56,674 bases of DNA from Planctomycetaceae bacterium (GCA_011525745.1 WYBU01000043.1:1-56674); one strand, 5' to 3'. Positions 31,100 to 39,162 are shown, numbered from the stretch's first letter. Program-made: numbers and translations. The notes: generated by a model from the letters alone, not told the origin.

Positions 31100-31861
31100 T
31101 CACCCCTTCGCAAGAATCCGAATCAATCCCGTAACCCCCCGCACGATCAGGCTCGCCACCAGCAGCAACAGCAGCGTCGCCACCGTCAGCGTCACCACCG
31201 GCCAGGCGCTGTGAATCGCCTCGGGCACCGCCGGAACGAACGACCCCAGCACCCCGGCGAACAGCCCCGTCAGCAGCACCGCGCCGAGATGCCCGCGCAG
31301 ATTGCCCGGCAGCGGCGCCATCCGCACCGACATGCACACGAGCAAATAGACGAACAGCGCGTTGCGCCAATCCATCAGATCCGTGCGCCGCAGCGCCTCC
31401 ACCGTGCGCTCCATCAGCGTGATCAGATCGCGAAGCTGCGCCCAGAAAAACGGCAGCGAGTCAGGCACGCGCTGCGCCACATACGTGTTGTCCGCCGACA
31501 TCTCCGGCATCTGCGCCAGCAGCGGCCCGCCGATCTGGCCGGCCGACACGTAAATGGCCCCCCCCAGCGCCACGATCGGCAGCAGGGCCACGATGATAGG
31601 CCCGAAGACGGGCAACCGCGGCCGCGCATCCGCCTCGGCCACCGGCGCGCCGCTCTCATCGTCCTTCATCAGTGCCGTATTGTTGACCGTTCCGCCCGTG
31701 ACCAGCAGCCCCAGCACGTGCCCGAGCTGCGCCACCAGCGTCCCCGGCAACAGCAGCGAATTGACCACCCGCGGTTTGACCAGCCCGCTCCACAGATCGT
31801 GCACGCCCCAGGCCAGCAGCACGATCAGCATCAGCCACAAAGTGGCGGCGGCGTAAAACAT
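31100..31861 (-). CDS. Polytopic membrane protein with a degenerate HExxH-like site
   Basis: A 253-residue inner-membrane protein of unknown function with about six hydrophobic segments (FYAAATLWLMLIVLLAWGV, GPIIVALLPIVALGGAIYV, LFVYLLVCMSVRM, GAVLLTGLFAGVLGSFV, VVTLTVATLLLLLVASLIV). Residues near 35-50 read LLLPGTLVAQLGHVLGLLVTG, which aligns by eye with the HELGH helix of M50-type site-2 proteases but lacks the first histidine and glutamate (AQLGH). If related, it is an inactive homologue. The start at MFYAAATLW was chosen because the upstream residues are arginine-rich and non-hydrophobic. Confidence 0.7.
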   Translation of the reverse strand: MFYAAATLWLMLIVLLAWGVHDLWSGLVKPRVVNSLLLPGTLVAQLGHVLGLLVTGGTVNNTALMKDDESGAPVAEADARPRLPVFGPIIVALLPIVALGGAIYVSAGQIGGPLLAQMPEMSADNTYVAQRVPDSLPFFWAQLRDLITLMERTVEALRRTDLMDWRNALFVYLLVCMSVRMAPLPGNLRGHLGAVLLTGLFAGVLGSFVPAVPEAIHSAWPVVTLTVATLLLLLVASLIVRGVTGLIRILAKG

Positions 31862-31990
31862 GTTCGGCCTCCCGGCGCGCGCGGCGCCGCCACGGAGCGG
31901 CGCGCGGCATCTCCCAACTCGGAACATCGGCAGCCCAACAAGGCGACGATGAGTGAAAGTACGGTATAGGCCCTATTGGTCCTATCTGAC

Positions 31991-32578
31991 CTATTGCTTC
32001 TGCGGATATCTCCGCGCGACCGTACGCGCGCGGTGCATTCGTTCCGTAAACCCGCCATCTCTGAGAAATGCCCTCTCAAGTTGCCGCAGTTGATGGTCAA
32101 GCAGGTAGTTGGTTTGGTGATTAAGGCAAACCATTGTATTCGCCGCAACCCCGGACGAAGCATCCTCGATATAGGACTTGTAATTCCCGTACGACCTGTC
32201 CGCGCGGTAGGCCAGCGCGCGTGTCGTCCGCGCCGCGGGATGCTCTTTGTGCCAAAGCGGCAATCCACGTTGCCGCGGAAAATCCTGATAATCCAGCAGC
32301 AACTCTTCCAGGCTGGCACGCGCAACACCCACCAGCTTCAGTTCAAGCTTCTTTGATGTGCCCGACACCTGGCTGCCCTCGGCGATGTTTTGGCGGCCGC
32401 TGCGTGCCGCCTGCACCATCTGGTCGAACGTACGCGAATGCCGATCGATGAACCGCTCACAGAACTTCACTGTTGCGTCATACAACAGCTCGGCGTGCTG
32501 AAAAGACTTGAGTTGATGGTAACCACCGTGTGCGGGAATCAGTCCGTCACCGCTTTCGGGCCGCGCAGCGTCGTGCAT
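31991..32578 (-). CDS. Four-helix bundle protein, S23/IVS-like
   Basis: A 195-residue protein related to the four-helix bundle family often encoded in 23S rRNA intervening sequences. Diagnostic stretch: DQMVQAARSGRQNIAEGSQ, then GTSKKLELKLVGVARASLEE and LLLDYQDFPRQRGLPLW, with a C-terminal extension (suffix domain) around LNHQTNYLLDHQLRQLERAF. No rRNA gene lies nearby, so it is a free-standing copy. Function unknown. The start may instead be at 32587; the sequence between this gene and trkA is short. Confidence 0.8.
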   Translation of the reverse strand: MHDAARPESGDGLIPAHGGYHQLKSFQHAELLYDATVKFCERFIDRHSRTFDQMVQAARSGRQNIAEGSQVSGTSKKLELKLVGVARASLEELLLDYQDFPRQRGLPLWHKEHPAARTTRALAYRADRSYGNYKSYIEDASSGVAANTMVCLNHQTNYLLDHQLRQLERAFLRDGGFTERMHRARTVARRYPQKQ

Positions 32579-32772
32579 GGATCGCATGAGTCCAATCGGT
32601 CCTATCCGAATCGTAGCCGCCCCGCTTATTCTGACGCGACGCGACCTCGGGTTCAACCACACTCCTTCATCCGCTATTGAACCCCGCCCGCCCCGCGCGC
32701 AGAATGATCCCCCGTATCGCCGCCGTCGCCGCGCCGACCGGCCGCAAACTCGAACCCTGGCTTGGATTCAAC

Positions 32773-34116
32773 ATGAACGTGATCGTCGCCGGCACAGGCG
32801 AGGTCGGCTTTCACATCGCGCAACGCCTCTCCAACGAGGGCCACGACGTCACGGTCATCGAAAAGGACCGCGACAAGGAACACGTCCTCAAATCCCGCCT
32901 CAACGCCCTCGTCGTCCCCGGCAGCGGCGCCAGCGCCGACGTCCTCGAACAGGCCGGCGTCGCGGACACCGACCTCTTCGTCGCCGTCACCGATCAGGAC
33001 GAGGTCAACCTCGTCGCCAGCATGTTGGCCCACGAACGCGGCGCCCGCCGCATCGTCGCCCGTATCAAGAGCCTCGAATACACCACCGAAGAATGGGCGC
33101 ACAACGCCCGCAAGCTCGGCATCGACCTGCTCATCAATCCGCAAAGCGTGGTTGCCGATGAAATCTATCGAGTAGTTTCTTACCCCGCCGCCAGCGAAGC
33201 CGCCGAGTTCGCCAACGGCCGCGTCGTCTTCCTCGGATATCTCATCGGCCGCAACAGTCCCCTGGCCGGCATCTCGCTCAAAGACTTGGTCGACATCCGC
33301 GGCATCTACCGCATGGTCATCACCGCCATCGCCCGCAAGCACGAAACCATCATTCCACGCGGCGAGGACGTCATCCAGGAAGGCGACATCGTCTACTTCG
33401 TCTGCAACAAGCAGGACGTCCCCGCCATCAACTACCTCTTCGAGTTCGCCCGCCAGCCCCTGCGCAACGTCTTCATCCTCGGCGGCGAACGCGTCGGCGA
33501 GGCCCTCGCGCGAAAAATGGTCGGCCTCGGCCCGCGCGTCAAACTCATCGAGCGCGACGCCCACCTCTGCCAGAGACTCGCCGAGCAGTTCGAAGACGTC
33601 ACCGTCCTGCACGCAGAGGGAACCGACGTCGATACGCTCAAGCACGAGGGCATCGCCGACTGCGATACCTTCGTCGCCGTCATGGCCGACGAGCAGGCCA
33701 ACATCCTCTGCTCCCTGCTGGCCAAGAGCTACGGCGCCCGCCGCGCCATCGCCCTCGTCGACCGCCACGAATTCGTCACGCTTGCACCCTCGCTCGGCGT
33801 CGACGCCTGCGTCAGCCCGCGCCTCGCCACCGCCAGCGCCATCCTGCGCTACGTCCGACCGCGCGGCGTCACCTCGCTCGCCACCGTCGAGCACAGCAAC
33901 GCCGAAGTGCTCGAAATCGCCGTCCCCGCCGGCAGCCCCATCCTCGGCCGACCGCTCAAGGAAATCGAAGTGCCGCGCGGCGCGCTCATCGGGGTGATCG
34001 TGCGCGGCGTCGATATCGTGATCCCCGGCGGCGACGATCACATCGAACCGGCCGACCACATCATCGTCTTCACGTTGCCCGAAGCGATACCCGCCGTGGA
34101 GAAGTTCTTTTCCTGA
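32773..34116 (+). CDS. trkA: Trk system potassium transporter peripheral subunit
   Basis: A 447-residue cytosolic regulator of the Trk potassium channel. It has two RCK (TrkA-N) domains, each with a Rossmann NAD-binding motif (IVAGTGEVGFHIAQRL at the N terminus; ILGGERVGEALARKMVG near residue 235), each followed by a TrkA-C domain. The start at MNVIVAGTGEVG was preferred over the longer frame that begins 32 codons upstream. Two bases separate its stop from trkH, so the two are translationally linked; together they take up potassium using the membrane potential. Confidence 0.95.
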   Translation: MNVIVAGTGEVGFHIAQRLSNEGHDVTVIEKDRDKEHVLKSRLNALVVPGSGASADVLEQAGVADTDLFVAVTDQDEVNLVASMLAHERGARRIVARIKSLEYTTEEWAHNARKLGIDLLINPQSVVADEIYRVVSYPAASEAAEFANGRVVFLGYLIGRNSPLAGISLKDLVDIRGIYRMVITAIARKHETIIPRGEDVIQEGDIVYFVCNKQDVPAINYLFEFARQPLRNVFILGGERVGEALARKMVGLGPRVKLIERDAHLCQRLAEQFEDVTVLHAEGTDVDTLKHEGIADCDTFVAVMADEQANILCSLLAKSYGARRAIALVDRHEFVTLAPSLGVDACVSPRLATASAILRYVRPRGVTSLATVEHSNAEVLEIAVPAGSPILGRPLKEIEVPRGALIGVIVRGVDIVIPGGDDHIEPADHIIVFTLPEAIPAVEKFFS

Positions 34117-34118
34117 TC

Positions 34119-35561
34119 ATGAACCCGCGCCTCACTCTCCACGTGCTCGGCGGCCTTCTGCTCTTCCTCGGAGCGACGCTCCTCACGCCCATCCCCTTCT
34201 CGCTTTACTACCGCGATGGGCAGGTGGTGTGCTTCCTGCTCTCGGCCGCCGTGACCGGCGTGGCCGGCGGACTGCTGTTCTGGCGCTTCCGCGGCCGCGA
34301 ACGCCAGGAAGTGACGCTGCGCGAGGGATTCGCCATCGTCACTTTCGGCTGGATCGGCGTCGCGCTCTTCGGCGCTCTGCCCTACCTGTTCTCCGGCACG
34401 CTGGCGAATCCCGTCGATGCGTTCTTCGAGTCCATGTCCGGTTTCGCCACCGCCGGCGCCTCGGTCTTCACGGATGTCGAGGCCGCCCCCCGCGGCGTGC
34501 TTTTCTGGCGGGCGCTGACCCATTGGATCGGCGGCATGGGAATCATCGTTCTCGGCGTCGCCATCCTGCCGCTGCTGGGCGTCGGCGGCATGCAGCTTTT
34601 CGAAGCCGAAGCCCCCGGCGTCACGGCCGACCGACTGGCCCCCCGCATTCAGGACACCGCCCGCCTGTTGTGGGGCGTCTATGCGCTGATTACCGCGGTG
34701 GGCGTCATCTTCCTTTGGCTCGGCGAAATGGACTTCTTTGACGCCCTCTGTCACACGTTCGCCGCCGTCGCCACCGGCGGCTTCTCCACGCGCAACGCCA
34801 GCGTCGGCGCGTTCGGCACTTACAGCCAGATCGTTCTCATGGTCGTCATGATCGCGGGCGGCGCAAACTTCTCATTGCACTTCTACGCGCTCCGCGGCCG
34901 CGTGCGCGGCTTCTGGCAAAGCGATGAGTTTCGCGTTTATGTCGGATTGTTGGTTGGCATCACGCTGATCATCTTCCTGTTCAACTGGCCGCGCTACGGC
35001 GGCCCGCTGCTCAACCTGCGCGACTCGGCCTTCACAGTGACGTCGATCGTTACGACGACCGGCTTTGTGACGGCCGACTACGAGCGCTGGCACATTTTCC
35101 CCCAGGGGCTGCTGTTTGCCGTCATGTTCGTGGGCGGCTGCGCCGGCTCAACCGCCGGAGGACTCAAGGTCGTGCGCTTCGTGCTGGTGATCCGGCTGGC
35201 GCTGTTGCAGACGGCCCGCATGTTGCATCCGCGCCACGTGCGCGTGCTGCGCCTCGATCATCGCCCCGTGTCGCAGGACATCATGCAGGACGTGCTGGCG
35301 TTCACCGTGCTCTTCTTCGGCGTGTTCATCGTCGCGTCGCTGCTGCTCAACGCGGCCGGCGTCGACATCGTCTCGGCCGGCTCAGCCGTCGTCGCCTGCC
35401 TCAGCACCGTCGGCCCAGGCCTGGGCGCCGTCGGCCCGATGGACAATTACGCCGGCCTGCCCGCCTTCGCTAAAATCGTGCTCTGCCTCGTAATGCTCCT
35501 CGGCCGTCTCGAAATCTCGACAGTGCTCGTGCTGTTCTACGCGTCGTTCTGGAAAAAATAG
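34119..35561 (+). CDS. trkH: Trk potassium uptake membrane subunit
   Basis: A 480-residue channel-like transporter with four pore-loop repeats. The selectivity-filter segments are visible in order: [39 protein letters not shown] and [13 protein letters not shown]. About ten hydrophobic helices surround them. Ends with [20 protein letters not shown], the conserved TrkH C terminus. Begins two bases after trkA. The pair is complete and shows no defect. Confidence 0.96.
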   Translation: MNPRLTLHVLGGLLLFLGATLLTPIPFSLYYRDGQVVCFLLSAAVTGVAGGLLFWRFRGRERQEVTLREGFAIVTFGWIGVALFGALPYLFSGTLANPVDAFFESMSGFATAGASVFTDVEAAPRGVLFWRALTHWIGGMGIIVLGVAILPLLGVGGMQLFEAEAPGVTADRLAPRIQDTARLLWGVYALITAVGVIFLWLGEMDFFDALCHTFAAVATGGFSTRNASVGAFGTYSQIVLMVVMIAGGANFSLHFYALRGRVRGFWQSDEFRVYVGLLVGITLIIFLFNWPRYGGPLLNLRDSAFTVTSIVTTTGFVTADYERWHIFPQGLLFAVMFVGGCAGSTAGGLKVVRFVLVIRLALLQTARMLHPRHVRVLRLDHRPVSQDIMQDVLAFTVLFFGVFIVASLLLNAAGVDIVSAGSAVVACLSTVGPGLGAVGPMDNYAGLPAFAKIVLCLVMLLGRLEISTVLVLFYASFWKK

Positions 35562-35931
35562 CGCGCGGATGTAGCACAGCCGCCCCCGGCCGTGATTCCA
35601 GGTGTTGCGCGGCCGGTGTCCGATTCACGCGCACAAAGAACCAGAACGATTGTCCCGGGTGGTGCGGGCATCCCGCCCGTTCCAGGCGATTGTCTTGGGT
35701 GGTACGGGCATCCTGCCCGTTCCGGAGGATTGTCCTGGGTGGTGCGGGCATCCTGCCCGTTCCAGGCGATTGTCTTGGGTGGTACGGGCATCCTGCCCGT
35801 TTCAGGCGATTGTCTTGGGTGGTACGGGCATCCTGCCCGTTCCGGACGGGCGGGACGCCCGTATCCCCCCTCTCCCACTCGTTCACCTTATTTCCGCGCG
35901 ATGCCTTATCAATGGATTGTCCTGCCCGCCC
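35562..35931. repeat. Composite palindromic element, copy A, with five 40-bp units
   Basis: After one CACAGCCGCCCCCGGCCGTG unit (35574-35593), a composite element runs from about 35622 (CACGCGCACAAAGAACC) to 35908 (CCGCGCGATGCCTTA). Its interior holds five tandem 40-base units (35648-35847), each with GATTGTC then a GGTACGGGCATCCTGCCCG-type palindrome. The end region (TTCACCTTATTTCCGCGCGA) and start region recur in inverted orientation at 37920-38044, where only one unit is present. Confidence 0.85.
35648..35847 (+). repeat. Five tandem 40-bp repeats
   Basis: Units start at 35648, 35688, 35728, 35768 and 35808. Each reads GATTGTC(T/C)(T/C)GGGTGGT, then (A/G)CGGGCATCC(T/C)GCCCGTT. Units are nearly identical, which indicates recent expansion. 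Not a CRISPR: no unique spacers lie between them. Confidence 0.92.
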
Positions 35932-36492
35932 TCAATCCTCGAAAATCTCCGCCACGCCGCACGAGAACTCCGGAAGCACCGCCCCATCCGCCAGCGTGTC
36001 CGCCTCTCCGAATCGCTGCGGCTCGGCATCCGGCCGGAACACGTGAACGGTGCGTGTATCGGGATTCACGATCCACACCCGATCGACGCCCATCCGCAAG
36101 TATTCCCCCGCCTTTTCCACCATCTTCCCCGAGCCTTGGCTCTTGCCGACGACCTCCACGATCAACTCGGGCGCCACCGTCGCAAAGCCGCGCGGGCGCG
36201 TTTCACGCGGCAGCCGCTCGTACGAAAAGTAGGCAACATCCGCCCCGCGGACCGTGTCGGGATCGCGCTGCGTCACAACGCCCGTCTCGTTCGTGTACAC
36301 GCGACCGCGCCGCGCTTGCCGCGCCCACGCCTCAATCAAAAAAGCGATATTCATCGCGGGCCGGCCGTGATCCAATCCGCCGGGTGACAAGCGAATCACC
36401 TCCCCGCGCTCCAGTTCGCACAAGGGCGCGTCGCCGAATCGCATTTCAAAGGCTGCAGCGCTGTACCGCGCTTTCGTCGCCGTTCCGGCCAT
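35932..36492 (-). CDS. Uma2 family endonuclease-like protein
   Basis: A 186-residue PD-(D/E)XK-type protein of the Uma2 (DUF820) family, common in cyanobacteria and Planctomycetota. Conserved features: an N-terminal LERGEVIRLSPGG, central GADVAYFSYERLP (active-site aspartate), and PELIVEVVGKSQ followed by KAGEYLRMGVDRVWIVNP. The biological role of the family is unclear. It is at the border of the accessory region, with a near-leaderless promoter candidate (TATAAT at 36507-36512) and a palindromic element at its 3' side. Confidence 0.9.
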   Translation of the reverse strand: MAGTATKARYSAAAFEMRFGDAPLCELERGEVIRLSPGGLDHGRPAMNIAFLIEAWARQARRGRVYTNETGVVTQRDPDTVRGADVAYFSYERLPRETRPRGFATVAPELIVEVVGKSQGSGKMVEKAGEYLRMGVDRVWIVNPDTRTVHVFRPDAEPQRFGEADTLADGAVLPEFSCGVAEIFED

Positions 36493-36723
36493 GAGACACC
36501 GTCATTATTATAACATCCGGCCGACAGGCCCGGTTCAGCTCGGCCGGCGCGGCCCCCCACTGCATGCGACCAATCCTCGTCGCAATCGAGACCCCAGGCG
36601 TCCGCCCGATCCGGTCGCGACGGGCTTCGAGCTCTCCTCCCGCGTCGCCGTGAAGACCTTGGGAGTGACAAACACGGCGCACCCCGGTGCGATTCACGCG
36701 ATCATCAGCAGCGCGACAAACGG
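36493..36723. other. Spacer before the ilvE remnant
   Basis: Holds the Uma2 leader and about 170 bases without recognisable content. The junction with the aminotransferase fragment is abrupt, with no palindromic element. Confidence 0.4.
36507..36512 (-). promoter_or_regulatory. Putative -10 box upstream of Uma2 gene
   Basis: TATAAT on the minus strand, 14 bases before the ATG, embedded in the only AT-rich segment nearby (GTTATAATAATGACGG). This would give a very short leader. No good -35 was seen. Confidence 0.4.
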
Positions 36724-36981
36724 CCCGAAGGCATCGACCGCGCCGCCGTGCTGGAGCTGTGCCGCCGGGAGGCGATCCCCCACGCCGAACGCGACCTCTC
36801 GCTGACCGAGCTGTACCGCGCCGACGATGAATTCTGCACCGGCACGATGGGCGAACGGGCCCCCATCATCCGCGTGGACGGCCGCCCCATCGGCCCCGGC
36901 CGCCCCGGCGCCCTGACCGCCCGCCTGACCGCGCTCTTCCGCCGCCTCACCGAGTCCGAGGGCGAACCCGTAGTACACTGA
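36724..36981 (+). pseudogene. C-terminal fragment of branched-chain aminotransferase
   Basis: About 85 codons match the C-terminal part of IlvE-type aminotransferases: GIDRAAVLELCRREAIPHAE, RDLSLTELYRADDEFCTGTM, then GERAPIIRVDGRPIGPGRPG. The pattern corresponds to the family's GITR..V.EL...L and FCTGT(M)GE segments. Everything upstream, including the PLP-binding lysine region, is missing: the frame before 36724 does not resemble the family. It is a remnant rather than a gene, next to an atpD-like remnant and toxin-antitoxin fragments. Confidence 0.75.
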
Positions 36982-37014
36982 GCCTGGCGACGCACCCGCG
37001 CTCTCAGAATCACC

Positions 37015-37095
37015 CGCCTGCACCCGCATTGACGACGCCCATGAACGCGCCGTCGGGCAGGTCGTCCGACTTGCCGTCGCAGATTCTGAAGCCGA
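37015..37095 (-). pseudogene. Degenerate atpD 3'-end-like remnant (third copy)
   Basis: On the minus strand the sequence reads as FRICDGKSDDLPDGAFMGVV, which matches [19 protein letters not shown] near the C terminus of the AtpD encoded at 41172. At the DNA level GCCCATGAACGCGCC and CCGTCGCA are shared. Divergence is far greater than in the copy at 40179, so it is older or from another ATP synthase. It is too short to be a gene. Confidence 0.55.
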
Positions 37096-37158
37096 GAGCG
37101 CGTTCGTCCTCCCGACCGGATGCTTGCATCCGCCGCCGCCGGTCCCTATGATGAAAAC

Positions 37159-37413
37159 ATGGCGACGGATGACATTCGTGAATTGCTGACGCGCGACCCC
37201 TTCAGGCCGTTTCGGGTACGCCTCAGCAGCGGCGACCATTACGACGTCCGCGATCCGCTGTCGGCTGCACTGATGAAAAGCCGTCTGTTTATTGCGCTCC
37301 CGCATTCGGATCGGTCCGTGTACATCCCGTACCTGCACATCGCTGCACTGGAAACGCTCAGCAACGGCCGCCACGGCCCGCCGCCCGGCCGACGCCGCAG
37401 GAGCGGACGATAA
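37159..37413 (+). CDS. Small conserved protein (PFRPF type)
   Basis: An 84-residue protein. MATDDIRELLTRDPFRPFRV begins a pattern known from many small Planctomycetota proteins (ELL...PFRPFR(V/I)xLSSG...YDVRxP), followed by a central hydrophobic strand and a YLHIAALETL strand near the end. It is probably a compact beta-rich protein of unknown function. A purine-rich GATGAAAAC precedes the chosen ATG; the frame upstream is not conserved. Confidence 0.75.
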   Translation: MATDDIRELLTRDPFRPFRVRLSSGDHYDVRDPLSAALMKSRLFIALPHSDRSVYIPYLHIAALETLSNGRHGPPPGRRRRSGR

Positions 37414-37677
37414 CCATCCCGCCCGATGGCGCGCGCCACGCGCCTCCGGCGCTCACATTGGAGCGCCTCGGAGAGTAGGTCGCGCCGCCCCCCAGTGGGA
37501 GCCAACGGTGTCGAGTAGGTTGGCCGCCCCCTGCCGGTCATGGGGCACAGCCGGGATCGGCTCTAGTCGCCGGCGAAGTCGGTGAAGGCCTGCGCTCGGT
37601 GATGGCTTGCGCAAGCAACGCGGGCTGCGGCAGTAAGCGCTCAATCTTGCGGGCGCGGGCGACGCTTGAAGCAATAG
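37414..37677. other. Spacer with possible decayed coding remnants
   Basis: No gene. On the minus strand around 37570-37650 a stretch reads ARKIERLLPQPALLAQAITE and, after a one-base shift, AFTDFAGD followed by a stop. It could be the frameshifted end of a lost gene, but I cannot name it. A degenerate GGCACAGCCGGGATCGGCT unit lies near 37541. Confidence 0.35.
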
Positions 37678-37919
37678 TTACGGCCCCATGTAGCCCAGCA
37701 GGCTCGGTACGAAGTACGTTTGCACCATTGGCAGGGGGATCGATTCGTCCAACAGGCCATTGACGATGATCTGAATGTTGTCGGCATCAAAGGCAGCTTG
37801 GCCGAGCAGGTCGCAGCTGATGCAGCCACAATACGTGCAACATTCCCCCGGTTCGCACTCATCGTCGCTGAAACATGGTCCGCCACAGCCACTGGGAGGC
37901 GCGTCGAAGTAGCATGGAC
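37678..37919 (-). pseudogene. Cysteine-rich protein C-terminal remnant joined to a repeat element
   Basis: About 80 codons on the minus strand end in a normal stop (MGP-stop). They read CYFDAPPSGCGGPCFSDDEC, EPGECCTYCGCISCDLLGQA, then AFDADNIQIIVNGLL. The cysteine density and the DxDNIQIIVNGLL ending resemble C-terminal regions of secreted Planctomycetota proteins with dockerin-like tails. There is no start codon: the frame runs straight into the end of palindromic element copy B at 37920, suggesting that the 5' part was lost when the element arrived. Confidence 0.6.
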
Positions 37920-38044
37920 TAAGGCATCGCGCGGAAATAAGGTGAACGAATTGCAGAGGGGTGGTACGGGCGTCCCGCCCGTCCGGAACGGGAAAGATGC
38001 CCGTACCACCCAGGATAATTGTTCAGGTTATTTGTGCGCGACTC
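37920..38044 (-). repeat. Composite palindromic element, copy B (inverted relative to copy A)
   Basis: Read on the minus strand it runs CGCGCACAAATAACCTGAAC, one GGTGGTACGGGC unit with matching GCCCGTACCACC arm, then TTCACCTTATTTCCGCGCGA and TGCCTTA. It matches copy A (35622-35908) at both ends but holds one internal unit instead of five. The two copies are 2 kb apart in opposite orientation. Confidence 0.8.
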
Positions 38045-38330
38045 CTAAGGTCACGCGCCTTACGTAGACATCGCTGTCTGACGCTTGCGTTTTTTGAGGC
38101 AGGGGGAATGCTCTGAATGGGGTGAGGGGGTGGGGAGGCGGATCGCGTTGTCCGCCTCACGCGACCATTCGTCGCACACCCGGCCGGCTATCCCTGGCGG
38201 GTTGGACGCCTCCAGAGCCCCCTTCCGTTTCACCGGCGGATGGTCAATATCGACTGCGACGCTTGTTGTTGCAACCTGATTCGGCCGGCCTGCGGCTCGC
38301 GACCGCGCATGCCGTGCCGCGGCGGGCCGA
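38045..38330. other. Spacer downstream of the vapC-like gene
   Basis: About 290 bases between the palindromic element and the PIN gene end. No frame with coding character; a short run of Ts at 38089-38094 sits in GCTTGCGTTTTTTGAGG, without a clear stem. Confidence 0.4.
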
Positions 38331-38711
38331 TCATTTCCAGGAGGCGATCCGCAATCCCTCGACGCGGTTGAAATCGGCATCGTCCGTCGCGACGGGAAGG
38401 TCGTATTGCAGGGCGAGCGCGGCGATCCAGTTGTCACGCACACCCAGCGGCGTGCCTGCCCGGCGCTGCGCGACGCGCACCGCGGCGAAGCGTTCGAGCG
38501 TTGTCTCGTCGGGCCACAGGATCGGGAACAACGCGAGCAGATCCCGGATGCGGTCACGCTCGCGCTGCGGCTGGTCGGCCAGAAGCGCGCCGGTGATCAA
38601 TTCTGCCGCGGTGACGAAGGGAATGATGAGTTCCGGCGTTTGGTCGATCAGCCGCGTCGCGGCCGGATCCCCGCGCAGGTGTGCGATGAGGAGGCTTCTG
38701 TCGGCGATTAA
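38331..38711 (-). CDS. PIN-domain toxin, VapC-like, lacking a standard start codon
   Basis: A 126-codon frame with the full length and motifs of VapC ribonucleases: the first acidic residue in LIADRSLLIAHLRGD, a glutamate in FVTAAELITGALLA, and the C-terminal acidic cluster in GVRDNWIAALALQYDLPVAT and DDADFNRVEG. VapC toxins cleave specific RNAs and are neutralised by the partner antitoxin. The natural start position reads TTA (38711-38709), overlapping the TAA stop of the antitoxin gene; no ATG, GTG or TTG lies nearby in frame. Either the gene is start-defective or a noncanonical start or frameshift is used. An internal ATG at 38600 would lose the first catalytic acid. Confidence 0.7.
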   Translation of the reverse strand, partial: LIADRSLLIAHLRGDPAATRLIDQTPELIIPFVTAAELITGALLADQPQRERDRIRDLLALFPILWPDETTLERFAAVRVAQRRAGTPLGVRDNWIAALALQYDLPVATDDADFNRVEGLRIASWK

Positions 38712-38914
38712 GGCGTCTCGGCCCCATTGCTGTCGTCAGGAGCATCAAAGAGCGCGTGCAACTCGGCGACGATGCGTCGCGCCTCTTCATCGCTCCAGCA
38801 GCCCGCGGTTTCGCGAAGCACCACCCGGCGTCGCGCGAGTATGTCCGCGGGGAGCGGCGCGAACGGTTCCAAGGCGGCGCTTGGATGGTTGATCGTTCTA
38901 GTTGTGCGAATCAT
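38708..38914 (-). CDS. Probable antitoxin of the VapC-like module
   Basis: A 68-residue protein, MIRTTRTINHPSAALEPFAP then LPADILARRRVVLRETAGCW and SDEEARRIVAELHALFD. The ILxxRRxVLxETAGxWxDE pattern resembles the C-terminal toxin-binding segment of some VapB antitoxins. Its stop codon overlaps the first codon of the PIN toxin frame by two bases, the usual order for vapBC. The DNA-binding N-terminal fold is not obvious. Family assignment is by context and weak similarity. Confidence 0.6.
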   Translation of the reverse strand: MIRTTRTINHPSAALEPFAPLPADILARRRVVLRETAGCWSDEEARRIVAELHALFDAPDDSNGAETP

Positions 38915-39023
38915 TGTGTTCTGCCGCCGTTCGACTCATTCTATCGCGGATCCCCCGTTCCGCCAATCCGACCACAACGCCGACGACGCGGTGCCGAACC
39001 CCAATGTCCGCGAGAAAGCGCAT
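38898..39023 (-). pseudogene. Truncated DUF5615 PIN-like fragment
   Basis: A 41-codon frame beginning MRFLADIGVRHRVVGVVV, which matches the MRFLADxGVxxRVV start of DUF5615 PIN-like proteins. Instead of continuing into the HDVVHLRD region it ends after about 40 codons, overlapping the antitoxin start at 38914. Eleven bases upstream is the end of a DUF433 fragment, the usual partner, so this is a decayed DUF433-DUF5615 pair. Confidence 0.55.
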
Positions 39024-39033
39024 GTCCAGACCT

Positions 39034-39162
39034 TCATGCGATGTGGACCTGCTCCTGCGTCGCCCAGGCCACGTATTCGACGGCCTGCTGAATGTCCTCC
39101 CGCTCCAAGTCCGGGTACCCGTCCAGAATCTCTTCGTACGGCGCGATGGCGAGCGATCGGGG
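39034..39162 (-). pseudogene. C-terminal fragment of DUF433 antitoxin-like protein
   Basis: The minus-strand frame ends APYEEILDGYPDLEREDIQQ then AVEYVAWATQEQVHIA and a stop, the exact pattern of DUF433 C termini (EEIL..YP.L..EDI..AL.Y). The N-terminal half is missing: upstream in the same frame lies sequence derived from the ACGGGCG palindromes (about 39262). It is followed by the DUF5615 fragment. Confidence 0.65.

Noticed and set aside
35648..35847. CRISPR array
   Set aside because: Units are contiguous with no unique spacers, and no cas genes are nearby.
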